In this document: in pieces, positions 26,726-38,255 of the stretch
Numbering within the stretch: the first letter of the stretch is position 1
Layout: every line of letters starts with the position of its first letter
Source of the DNA: Zygnema cylindricum
Lineage: Eukaryota; Streptophyta; Zygnematophyceae; Zygnematales; Zygnemataceae
Assembly (NCBI GenBank): GCA_037447655.1
Contig: JBBHKE010002569.1
Coordinates: 29,829 to 93,828 of the forward strand
Length of the DNA stretch: 64,000 nucleotides
Direction of reading: 5' to 3'
Notes under the pieces: model-generated
The model's database searches: none
What the model was told of the DNA's origin: nothing
Seen by the model: the letters and a program-made list of their open reading frames with translations, nothing else
Translations under genes and position numbers: made by a program

Positions 26726-28140
26726 GCTTCCTGTTGGCTGAGAGAAGGCGAGAAAAAGACAAAGTCAAGATCTTTAGAAATGAATTGCGCAGCAAACGCG
26801 TTGTTACTCGCGGTTCAAACTACGCTTTAAAAGAGCATGTTAGTGCACACAATTTCCTACTGTGGCAAAAATCTCGTATACCGAACCGGCTTAGAAAGTG
26901 AATTGAAAAGCTAACACATCAACTTCCGGTTGTTGTTTAAATAACACTTCAGCGGCTTGCCACGTCTGCCGGCCATATGCGATTTCGCACGTGATTAAAG
27001 CTGATCTGGCGCTCCCCGGCAGATGTAGTGATGATTTATCCCATAACCCAAGTCCAAATTCCTCCACGAGCTACCATGTTACTACCCGACAAAAAAATAA
27101 GACTGTTAAAAGTACTGTTGTCGGATCATGAGATGTACAAACGTTTGTCATTTACAAAAATTGTACACCAAGATTGTACCTGCATGAATCGAATATTGTT
27201 CATGTTTTACATTCGAATATTGTTCATGTTTTACATCTTCTTGCAGTCAAATCTCCAAATCTAGTACAGGTTTATCTAACGGTATGTCCCCATGTACTTG
27301 TAACTTAGCGAACTTACTAGAGACTCATGACCAAACTATAACTGTCATCGTTGACGATTGCACGCCTACGTGTATAATAACAGGTGGTTACCAATCATTA
27401 TCCAAAAACTCTATAATGTCGGATCCATGACGCATGTTTCCCGACATCGTACCATCAACAAAAGCTTCTCTGTACGGATGAACATTACCTATCCCACTAC
27501 GCGACACACCTTCTTCCCATTGGGCGATGTTTTCCCCTGCGTATCTAATTTCCCGCGCCTACCTGACTACGCGACGTCAACAATCAAACTGGGCGAGAAT
27601 TGTTGGCCAATCCCTACACAAGTCATTTTTTATTTAAGAGGTTTCTTTGTCTTCCACATGACACGTGGCGCTGATTTCTACGAGGCTGTGGAAAGAATTC
27701 TCATTGAAATTAACACTCTACAGTGCCACCATACATTTGCATCTTTGCCTCAGTCGAACGAATTCACGATCGAAAATTTCAAATTTTGATGGAAAATGTT
27801 GGTGGTAGGCTGCTTAAAAACCTAGGATAAGATTGTCTTCGATGGCGCTGTGGGTGAAAGCATCCCTCTCCACACAACAATATTGGCAGCATCGGCAGTA
27901 TTCCCCCATTGCGCACTGATACGCCCAGCCGGAAACGTCACGAGTCTCTCCCTCGATAGTGGCATTTCTCCCTCAACCCCTGTCGAGCAGCCTAATGGGT
28001 GGGAGGGAGGGGTGGAGGGAGGGGGGGAGGGAGGGAGGGGGGGAGGGAGGGGGGGAGGGAGGGAGGGAGGGAGAGAGGTGAGAGGGAGGGAGGGAGGGTG
28101 AGTGGGGGAAGGAGGAGGAGGTGCCTGGATCAATACCGGT
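26726..28140. other. Unassigned DNA upstream of the carbonic anhydrase pseudogene
   Basis: Moderate open frames occur (27358-27789 plus, 27822-28178 minus), but they show no motif, splice pattern or family resemblance that I recognise. A G-rich block lies at 27998-28100. Confidence 0.4.
27998..28100 (+). repeat. G-rich block with many GGG runs
   Basis: About 100 bp is made of GGGA, GGGGGGG and GGGAGGGAGGG units with almost no C or T. Several G-quadruplexes could form on the plus strand. Confidence 0.85.
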
Positions 28141-28830
28141 GGTTTAAGGTATGGAAAAGAGGTCTTTAAGTGCAACAAAAAGATGGTCTTGGTAAATGGA
28201 GTATGGATGTGAAGGATAATAGGAAATGGAAAGGATAAAATGATTCACACCGATGGACTGTGGAAAGAAAGTGAACTGGACGAGGGAAGTAGATGTGGAA
28301 GGTAATAGCTCAATATATAAAAGAGTGAAGTGGAGGAAGAAAAAGATGTAATCAAAAAATTGATTAAATATATCATCTATTTGATCGACTTCCATTGCAA
28401 TCTATGATTCAGAAATTGTCATGATGTCTGTAAAATTCTGAATGCTTCCGCTGATGAATAGTTCAATTATGTGATCCTACTTTTAACAAGTGATATTGTA
28501 GCAGGTATAAGCTCCCAGTAGTAGTTATTTTGTGAAACAAGTTATTTTGTCAAACAAGTCACTATCAGTGTGGCGAGTGTTGCTGTAATGAAGGAAGAAG
28601 AAGGCTGCTCCACAATCTGCACCTTTGCAGGCTGAAACTCCAAAGCCGAGTCGAGGTTTTAGAAGTGATATCGGAGCAGGTATAAGCTCCCAGTAGTAGT
28701 TCTTTTGTGAAACAAGTTATTTTGTCAAACAAGTCACTATTAGTGTGGCGAGTATTGCTGCAATGAAGGAAGAAGAAGGCTGCTCCACAATCTGCACCTT
28801 TGCAGGCTGAAACTCCAGAGCCGAGTCGAG
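28141..28830 (+). repeat. LTR/leader region of copia element F, with a 175-bp tandem duplication
   Basis: A TATA-like TATATAAAAGAGTG lies at about 28312. Positions 28488-28662 and 28663-28835 repeat each other with a 175-bp period (AGTGATAT, CAGGTATAAGCTCCCAGTAG, GCTGCTCCACAATCTGCACC). The same region occurs inverted at 58919-59430. LTR borders are not defined because no second LTR of F remains. Confidence 0.6.
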
Positions 28831-31800
28831 GGGGCTTCAGTGCCGCCCAATTTGAAGAAAAAAAAGATAGAGAAACCTCTGTACAGCAGGAAGAAGCAGG
28901 AGGAGCAGGAGCAGGAGCAGGGGTGTTTCTCACAGTGGAGAGGCTTCAAACACTTTTGACTGGAGTACTTCAGAGCGTGCTCTCAGCTGCCCCTCAAGGG
29001 GGCAGGCTGCAAGTTGTCAATAGAGGTTGTTAATAGAGGAGGTAGCAGATTCGTGGAAGGAGAAACTGAAGATGATAGGATTGAAAGAATTCGGAGAGGA
29101 AAATTTGAAGATGAAGATGAATCTGACTTGGAGGAAGATGGTAATGAGGACGATGATAAACTGATGCAGATACCTTGCAAAGTTGTTCTCTTCAATGGAA
29201 CGAACTACTATATCTGGAAAAGATATATTTAAGGAAAGTTTGAGCTTCGACGTCTTTGGAAAATTGCTACAGGAGAGGAGCCCATGCCGATTTCTGGTCG
29301 AAAGGCTAGAAATAGATGGAGACGTCGGAATGTTGCCGCCTACACCGGTTTAATGCAAACTTGTATGCCCGTAGTTCATGAGTATTTTCTGACACATGAT
29401 TTTGCACATGAATGTTGGCGGGCTATCGAAATTGAATTCAAAAAAGGAATTCAAAATCGCGGCCAACATGCTTATACATAATTTCTGAATTATAAGATGA
29501 CTTCGAATTAATTGGTTGGTGACGCTTCAAAACGATTCAATCTTATCGTGGAATGACTTGCGGCTACCGGTTGGTTTGTTACTGAAGAGGACAAGGTGAC
29601 CGGCTTTCTTAATTCCTTGCCGGAAAGGCTTGTCCATCTAAAATAAATTTTGAGAGTGAAAAAGAGGTTGACTTATTCATTTATTTTATCATACTTGAAA
29701 GGTAACGAAGATAATTGAGGGAGTTCTTCTCGGAGTACTCCTCCCTCCAGTTCTTTGAATTCAACCAATTCTAATTCCGCCGACTTATCTTACCTCCGTG
29801 GTGGCGGAAGAGGAGAAGGAAGGGGAGGAGGCCCAAGAGGTAGAGGAAGGGGACAAGTTAAGAATGGAAATCCAAAGCCCTTTCCGTCCGCCCCTGATCT
29901 CAATTATGTCGCTTGCTTTCATTGCAACAAACTTGGGCATTTGGTGGTGTCGTGTCCCGCTCGGCAATGTTATTCTTGCGGTAAGTGGGGGCATCTAAGT
30001 TCTCAATGCTATGCAAAAACGGAAGGAGAAGGTGGAGGTGGTAGAGGAGGATTTAATGGCGGCCGTGGTAGCCTTAGTGGCGGCCGCAGAGGAGGACGCA
30101 TAGGCCGTCGAGGAGGAGTACGCTTTTGAGGCCGTGGTGGTGGCCGTGGTGGTGGCCAAGGACACTTCTTTGGAGACGGTGGATATGAAGAGGGAGAGGA
30201 AGAAGGTGCTCAGATTTTTACATGTCTCAACCTTTCGGTTGACTCATCGACAGAAAATGAAAATATTGAGGAGTGGGTGATTGATACGGGAGCATCACAT
30301 CACATTTGCACCAATGTGACACTCTTTGATGACTTGCGACAATTGACCATTCCAAAGAAAATTACGGTTGCAAGCGGACAAGTAATTTTTGTCATCAATG
30401 TGGGAGCCGTCCGTTTAGACCTTCTCACATTTAATTTTGGAGGAAGAGAGCGAGTAACACCGACCCGTTTGGTCAATGTTCTTTACATTCCCGATGGTTT
30501 GGTCAATATATTGAGTGTCCCACAGATCCAACGCGCGAGCGGTAGTGTATATGCCCTTGGAGATTCGACAATTCACATAGTTAATGAAAAAGGAGACATT
30601 ATTGGTGAAGAGGAAGTTACGGAAAATATGCATAGCGGATTGGTTTGGCGACGGCCTGTGGTTGATTCACATCCAGATACGATTGCAAATCAAATTTCAG
30701 AATTTAACGGGGATTTAAGTCTTTGGCATCACCGGATGTGCCAGACATCCGAGGGGAATCTAAGAAGGATGATCAAAGCCGGTTTTGTGAAAGGCTTAGA
30801 TTTAGCCTCGGGCGAAAAAGTTAATGGATGTGAGAGGTGTAGTCAAGGGAAACAAATTCGGAACCTCATCCACCGAAAGAAATTAAGTTCCGGGCTTCCC
30901 ATCCTCTCAAATTAATCCACATCGATTTGTGTGGTCATATGAAACCGAAAAGTATTGGTGGAAATCGTTACGTTATGGTCATTGTCGATGATTACTCACG
31001 ATTTTCATGGGTGATTCTTCTAAAACATAAATCTGAAGCATTCGAGAGGTTTAAAGATTGGCACGTCATGGCGGAACGAGAATGTGAGCTTAAATTGAAA
31101 TTCATTTGAACGGATAATGGCGGTGAATTTATCGCTTTTGATGGATATTGTCGAGAATGGGGAATAAGACATCAATATACGGCATCATACTCCCCGAAAA
31201 TCAAACAGAGTGGCTGAACGCAAGTCCTATCTCACTTTGGGGAGATGTAGTCTTAACCGCTAATTATATTTGTAATCGGCGGCTTACTTCTATTTCGGGC
31301 AATAAAACACCTCATGAGTTGAGATACAGGCGGAAACAAACTCTGCATCACTTGCGGATACGGGGATGTCGTGTTACCGTATATGTTGAATCACAAAATC
31401 GACGAGGAAAATTTGCATTGAGAAGTTGGTGGGGAGTTTTTGTCAGATATAGCTCGCGAGGGAATCCTTACCGAATTTATGATCCCTCACGGCACACGAT
31501 TATTGAATCACGAAATGTCAATTTCCACTAGGACTTGAAATCTGCAATTGAAGGATCGGCAAAACTGCGGAAAAAATTGGATTTTCATGAAGAAGCCGAA
31601 ATTTCAAATTTCCCTGACATTGAGGAGTCGGATGGTGACATTGAGGTTGATCCGACTGTCAATGTTAAGAGGGGGTAACGAAAATTGGACATTGATGAAG
31701 GAATTGAAAACATTGACATTGAATGGCGACATTCAAATTCTCAAATGTCATCTGAATCTCGGAATTCCACAAATTCAAAATCTTCCTTTTCAAGTAAAAC

Positions 31801-33085
31801 CGAATTGGAGAAAGATAAGGAGTCAGATGTTAATTTAAGGAGTACACGGGAATCTTAAGGGAGATAACCGGCTAGATTGTCTTTCGACTGAAAAGGAGGA
31901 AATGTTGAAAACTCACATTACTTCATGTCAACGACTAAGGAGGAGGATATTCCTCCTCTAGCAATCACTTTGTGAGAACTCCGCCGGTGACCCTTGATCG
32001 TAATCTGAAGAAAGAAATTCAGGTGATTGGGAGTCGAAATGGCAACCAGCTTGGGAGAAAGAGTATAAGTACATTGTCGAAAATCGAACATTTGAGGAAG
32101 TCCATTTACCAGAAGGGAAAAAGAATGCGAAGTGGATCTTCAAGACCAAAACTGGTGCCATTTTTGGGGAGGTGATTAAATATAAGGCTAGGCTAGTTTG
32201 CAAAGGATTTTAGCAACGGGAAGGAGTAGATTACACGGAGACATATGCGCCTGTAATGAAATTCGACTCGTTGTGGATAATTGTGGCGATTGTGGCAGCC
32301 GGTAAAAAGCACATCCATCAAATGGATGTGGAGACGGCGTTTTTAAATGGCGAACTTGAAGAAGAAGTATACATGAAGTTTCGGAAAGAGTTGTGTCAAA
32401 GGAAGGGAAGTTGCGACGGCTGCGAATGTCTCTTTACGGCTTGAAGCAGGCGTCTCGTACTTGGTACTTACGTCTACATTCCGTACTTACCGAATTTGGA
32501 TTTGTCTGCACTACCTCAGATTTGGGAGTCTATATTAAGGGGGAAGGAGAAGATCAAATTATCTTCTCAGTTTATATTGATGATTTTCTGATGACTTTTG
32601 ACAGTCTGCAGAAAATCAATGAATTGAAGGCTTATTTGCGCCTTCACTTCAAGGTGACGGATTTGGGAGAAGTTCATTATATATTGCGGATTGAGGTGAT
32701 TCGTCACCCTAATGGTGACATTAAGTTGAGCCAGGCTCAATATTGCAAGGAAGTTCTGACGCGGTTTGGCATGCTGAATGCAAAACCGATTTCTACTCCC
32801 TTGGATCCGAAAATGCAAATTCAAAAATTTGAGGAGGAGACAAATGTTAAAGTTTCGTATCAAGAAGCGATCGGAAGTTTGATGTACGTGAGTGTAGGTA
32901 CAAGGTTTGACATATCGGCGGCAGTCTCAATCGTTAGCCGATATTGTCATGTGCCGAAGAAGGTTCACTGGGAAGCCGTGAAGTGTATGTTTTGATATCT
33001 GGCCGGTACGATCGACATCGGCCTATTATATAAATCGAATGGAAGCTTAGAGTGTTTCGGATACTGTGATGCATATCATGTATAT
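28800..33085 (+). pseudogene. Copia element F (second family), gag-pol remnant
   Basis: Gag starts near 28800 with an acidic region. It continues with capsid-like sequence (FNGTNYYIWKRYI, YTGLMQTCMP, HEYFLTHDFAHECW) and a Gly/Arg-rich stretch (29790-30160) carrying two zinc knuckles, CFHCNKLGHLVVSC and CYSCGKWGHLSSQC. Protease has WVIDTGASHHIC (30277). Pre-integrase has LWHHRMCQ. Integrase runs HIDLCGHMKPKSIGGNRYVM, DNGGEF, ending at about 31550 in stops. Reverse transcriptase resumes at 32250-33000 ([57 protein letters not shown]). The 3' end is truncated at about 33085 inside RNase H. Two knuckles and an RG-rich linker set it apart from the main family, which has one knuckle. Numerous stops show it is inactive. 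Confidence 0.85.
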
Positions 33086-34829
33086 CAGAGGTCGCAAAAG
33101 TCAAAATTTTACATAACCGAAAGCGACCGTTTTTTTTTTTCAAAATTTGCATAACCGACGTCCGCCTGAGTTATGTCACGCTCAAAAATTGTTAACCGTT
33201 AACCGACCGGCGTTTACAAAAATAAAATTTAACGAAACTAGATTTCTCGCGACTAACCGTGCCCGCCCGTAACCGAAATAATACAAAATTAATTAATGTA
33301 CGACGTATGAATAAGCCAATAATTACGATTTGTCGCGTTCCCTAAGATTTGCGAAATGAATAGTGTTACTACAGTATAGCGTTAAATTTGCGACGCTAAT
33401 CATGATGTTACGTACTTCCACAATACCAAAGAGTACAAAGTATTATGACGTTTTCACTACGCGGTTTGTAAAAACTCATCGTGTCCAAACGTACTGTTTC
33501 ACGTCATTATGACGTTTGCACTACGCGGTTTGTGAAAACGCAGTTACATCATAGCGACATGTATTAAATCATTTTTTGTACTTTTTTTAGGGTTTTACGG
33601 TACAATTTTGTACGTTAGCCACACTATTTCAAACGACACTATACTACACCGCGAATCATAATTAGAGTAATGAAAAAATTAGAGTACAAAAACTATAAAA
33701 AAAAAATTAGAGTAATTAACGCTAATTTATGTGATAGACTATGAAGTTTACTCTAATTTATTTAAGTACTCTAATTTGGCACCCTAATATCCTCTACTGT
33801 AAATAAGGTATTCGTACAAAATATGGCAAAACGCACAGTTTATCGTCACTATGATGTTTGCACTACGCAGTTTGTTAAAACGGAGTTACATGATAACGGT
33901 CTGTATTAAATCATTATTTGTATTTTTTTACTTAATAAAGTACAATTTTGCACGGTCTGACACCATTTGTACTCCACACTATTTAAAACAAACGTATAAT
34001 ATAATTAAAAACGCTAATTAAACTTTACCTTAAACAGAATAATGATAAAATTAGAATCGTTTACTCTATTTCATGTGATAGAGTCGAAATTTTGAGCGAC
34101 CAAATTAGAGTAATTTACTCTAATTACGATTCGCTTTGTAGAGTTGTTAACTCTGATTCAAAGAGTACATTAAATAATGTAAAGAAAAAATTAGAGTTAT
34201 TTACTCTTTTTAAGGTTTTTGGGTCAAAATTCGTGGTGACTGAATTAGCATTAATAACGCAAATTACGAATCGCGCTGTAGTGTAAATGGAAAATTATGA
34301 TTAATAATACTATTTAATGCAAGGAGACGTGGCAGGTTATAGTCCACGTATTTAAATAATGTTGTTAACTATATTTTGTGATTTTCAGCTATAAGTATTA
34401 GTGACTTTTTAATACTAAACACAATGAGTGGTGTAGTGGTACATCTCCCTTTGCAAAAAAACAGTTCCTGTACCTCTTTTTTTTACTACTTTGTCTTTTT
34501 GCAATCTCCCTTTACGAATAATTTTTTTCCTCGACAGTCACCTCCTTCAAGAGATTTGTTCCTAATTTTGCGTGTAACTCTTAGATTAATGCTTATACCC
34601 TTATATTAATGTTTATTCTCTCGCAAATCTAATTTTTTCGCTACAATTTTCAAACAGTTTTTCTTTCGACTACGATACTATGTTATGAAATATGCAAAAA
34701 AAATAAAGTTTTAACTATATATGATTTAAAAAAAAAATCATAGTTTTCACATAAAAATCAATTGACAAAAAACACAATGTGATGGGCAAAAAAAATAAAA
34801 TATATTTTGTAGTATCAAATATAGAAATC
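33086..34829. other. AT-rich repeat DNA between inverted elements F and G
   Basis: No gene recognised. It contains a duplicated block (33503-33850 and 33852-34290), short TTAGAGTAATTTACTCTAATT-like palindromes and poly-T stretches. Confidence 0.5.
33440..34290. repeat. Tandem duplication of about 350 bp (partial third copy)
   Basis: The string TTTGCACTACGC(G/A)GTTTGT recurs at about 33507 and 33856, with a related TTTTCACTACGCGGTTTGT at 33450. Each is followed by similar text (TGTATTAAATCATT, TACAATTTTG, ACACTATTT) and then by TTAGAGTAA/TTACTCTAA palindromes. Confidence 0.7.
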
Positions 34830-37765
34830 GGATGACATTTGAGAATTTGAATGTCGTGATTGAATGTCAATGTTTTCAATTTCTTCATCAATGTTCGATT
34901 TTTGTTTCCCCCTCTTAACATTGATAGTCGGATCAGCCTCAATGTCATCACCGAGAAATTTAAATTTCGGCTTCTTTATGAAAATCCAAATTTCTCCGCA
35001 ATTTTGTCGATCATTCAATTGCAAATTTCAAGTCCTCATGGAAATTGACATTTTGTGATTCATTAATCGTGTGCCGTAAGGGATCGTAAATTCGGTGAAG
35101 ATTCCCTTATGAGCTATATCCAACAAAAACTCCCGACCAACTTCTCGATGCAAATTTTCCTCGTCGATTTTGTGATTCAACATATACGGTAACAAGACAT
35201 CCCCATATCCGCAAGTGATGTAGAGTTGGTTTCTGCCCTTACCATAACTCATGAGGTGTTTTATCCCCGGAAATAGAAGTAAGCCGCCGCTTACAAATAT
35301 AATTAGTGGTTAAGAGTGCATCTCCTCAAAGTGAGATAGGACGATCGGATACATGCACCATAACTCATACCATTTCTTCGAGTGTCCGATTCTTGCGCTC
35401 AGCCACTCCGTTTAATTCCGGGGAGTATGATGTAATAAAGATGTCTTATTCCCCATTCTCGACAATATCCATCAAAAGCGATAAATTCATCGCCATTATC
35501 CGTTCGAATGATTTCAATTTACGCTCACATTTTCGTTCTGCCATGACGTGCCATTCTTTAAACCTCTCGAATGCTTCAGATTTATGTTTTAGAAGAATTA
35601 CCCATAAAAATCGTGAGTAATTATCGACAATGACCAAAATGTAACGATTTCCACCAATACTTTTCGGTTTCGTATGACTACATAAATCGATGTGGATTAA
35701 TTCGAAAGGATGGGAAGACCGAAACTTAATATCTTTTGACGGATGAGGTTTCCGAATTTGCTTCCCTTGACTACGCCCCTCACATCCGTTAACTTTTTCG
35801 CCCGAGGCTAAATCTAAGCCTCTCACACAACCGGGTTTGATCATCCTTCTTAGATTCCCCTCGGATGTGTGGCACATCCGGTGATGCCAAAGACTTAAAT
35901 CCCCTTTAAATTATGAAATTTGATTTGCAAACCTATCCGGATGTGAATCAACCCTAGGCCACCGCCAAACCAATCGGCTATGTATATTTTCCGTATCTCC
36001 CCCTTCACAATAATGACTCTTTTTTCATTAACTATGCGAATTGTCGAATCTCCAAAGGCATAAACACTACCGCCCGCGCATTGGATCTGTGGGACACTCA
36101 ATAAATTGACCAAACCATTGGGAATGTAAAGAACATTGACCAAACGGGTCGGTGTTACTCGCTCTCTCCTTTCAAAATTAAATGTGGGAAGGTTTAAACG
36201 GACGGTTCCCACATTGGTGACAGAAATAACTTGCCCGCTTGGAGCCGTGATTTTCTTTGGAATCGTCAATTGTCGCAAGTCATCAAAGAGTGTCACATCG
36301 GTGCAAACGTGATGTGATCCTCCCGTATCAATCACCCATTCCTTCTCAATATTTCCATTTTCTATCTATGATTCAACCTAAAGGTTGAGACATGTAAAAA
36401 TCTGAGCACCTTCTTCCTCTCCCTCTTGATATCCACCGTCTCCAAAGAAGTGTCCTTGGCCCCCAAAACGACCACCACCACGGCCACCAAAGCGTCCTCC
36501 TCCTCGGCCGCCTATGCGGCCTCCTCTGCGGCCGCCGCTAAGGCTACCATGGCTGCAATTAAATCCTCCTCTACCACCTCCACCTTCTCCTTTCGATTTT
36601 GCATAGCATTGAGAACTTAGATGCCCCCACTAGCCGCAAAAATAACATAGCCGATCGGGACATGATACCGCCAAATGCCCAAGTTTGTTACAATGAAAGC
36701 AAGCGGTTTAATTCAGATCGGGGGTGGACGGAAAAGGCTTTGGATTTCCATTCTTAACTTGTCCCCTTCCTCTACCTTTAGGGCCTCCTCCCCTTCCTCC
36801 TCTTCCGCCACCACGGAGGTAAGATAAGTCGGCGGAATTAGAATTGGTTGAATTTAAAAAACCGGAGGGAGGAGTACTCCGATAAAAACTCCTTCGATTA
36901 TCTTCGTTATCTTTCAAGTATGATTAAATAAATGAATAAGTCAACCTCTTTTTCACTCTCAAAATTTCTTTTAGATGGACAAGCCAGTCCGGCAAGGCAT
37001 TAAGAAATCCGGTCACCTTGTCCTCTTCAATAACAAACCGACCGGTAGCCGCAAGTCGTTCCACAATAAGATTGAATCGTTTTGAAGCGTCACCAATCGA
37101 TTCATTCAAAGTCATCTTAAAATTCAAAAATTGTGTATAAGCATGTTGGCCACGATTTTGAATTATTTTTTCGAAATCATTTTCGATAGCCCACCAATAT
37201 TCATGTGCAAAATCATGTGTCAAAAAATACTCAAGCGTACAAGTTTGCATTAAACCGGTGTAGGCGGCAACATTTCGACGTCTCCATCTATTTCTAGCCT
37301 TTCGACCAAAAATAGGCATGGACTCTTCTCCTGTAACAATTTTCCAAAGATGTCGATGCTCAAACTGTCCAAAGATGTCAAAGCTCAAACCGTCATTGAA
37401 TATATCTTTTCCAGATATAGTAGTTCGTTCCATTGAAGAGAACGACTGTAGTTTGTTCCATTGAAGAAAATGACTAAGCTAGGCATCTCCATCAGTTTAT
37501 CATCGTCCTCATCACCATCTTCCTCTAAGTCAGATTCATCTTCAACTTCAAATTTATCTTCCTTCAAGTCAGATTCATCTTCACCTTCGGAATTTCCTTT
37601 CCGGATTATTTCTCTTCTTTCATCTTCTGTTTCTCCTCCACGTATGTGCTACCTCTTCTAATGAGAACTTGCAGCTTACCCCTTTAAGGGGCAACTGAGA
37701 GCACGCTCTAAATTACTCCAGTCTCCTCTGTGAGAAACACCCCTGCTCTTGCTCCTCTTGTAATT
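34830..37765 (-). pseudogene. Copia element G (family of F), gag to integrase remnant
   Basis: The minus strand repeats F from its Gag to the linker after integrase. Acidic Gag lies at 37660-37385 and capsid at 37433-36924 (YTGLMQTCTLEYFLTHDF, SKRFNLIVERLAATGRF). A Gly/Arg-rich part with zinc knuckles follows at about 36850-36470, partly out of frame. Protease is at 36335 downward (MIDTGGSHHVC) and integrase at 35877-35446 (MCHTSEGNLRRMIKPG, HIDLCSHTKPKSIGGNRYIL). The sequence ends at about 34830 before reverse transcriptase. On its 5' side it is cut at about 37765 by LTR H; its leader is found again at 58919-59430, beyond the nested insertions. Confidence 0.85.
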
Positions 37766-38255
37766 GTGTGACCTCCATTGCTCTTGCTCCTCCTGTAATT
37801 GTGTGACCTCCATTGGTACACAGAATGTCCGCTTATATGAAGCCTCTAGGATAATATTTGCACTTTTGACTTTGGCATTGAATAAGTGCTACCATCGCAT
37901 GCAAAAACTTTGACTGACTACACCCGTGTGTAGCCTGGACTACCAAGAATATGCAGCAAAAAGAATCACAAAAATTGCTCACATGAGCATTAAATTATGG
38001 TTGTTCAAATTCAACGTATTTATACAGATGGCCTCGTGGAGAGGGGGCTTTCAAAAAATTGTTTGTCCTAAGAACCTACTCATAACTCCTCTAAACCAAT
38101 CAAAACATCGTACGCTAAATAATGTACATACAAAGTACAACAACCGTCGTATTTTATGTACGGAAATATCATCACCACTCTTAGTCTACCACGTGGCAAC
38201 TAAGTCCTCTCCATTCTGTCCCTTTTTTCTTCGGCATCCTATAGGATGGTGCCAC
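37766..38255 (-). repeat. Solo LTR H, part 1 (inside G, split by E)
   Basis: A main-family LTR end in minus orientation: TGTAATTGTGTGACCTCCATTGG (a fragment of this start is also duplicated at about 37768), the AAAAAGAATCAC block and CACGTG at 38190-38195. It stops at 38255, where the E LTR begins. The other part is at 58111-58918. Confidence 0.65.
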
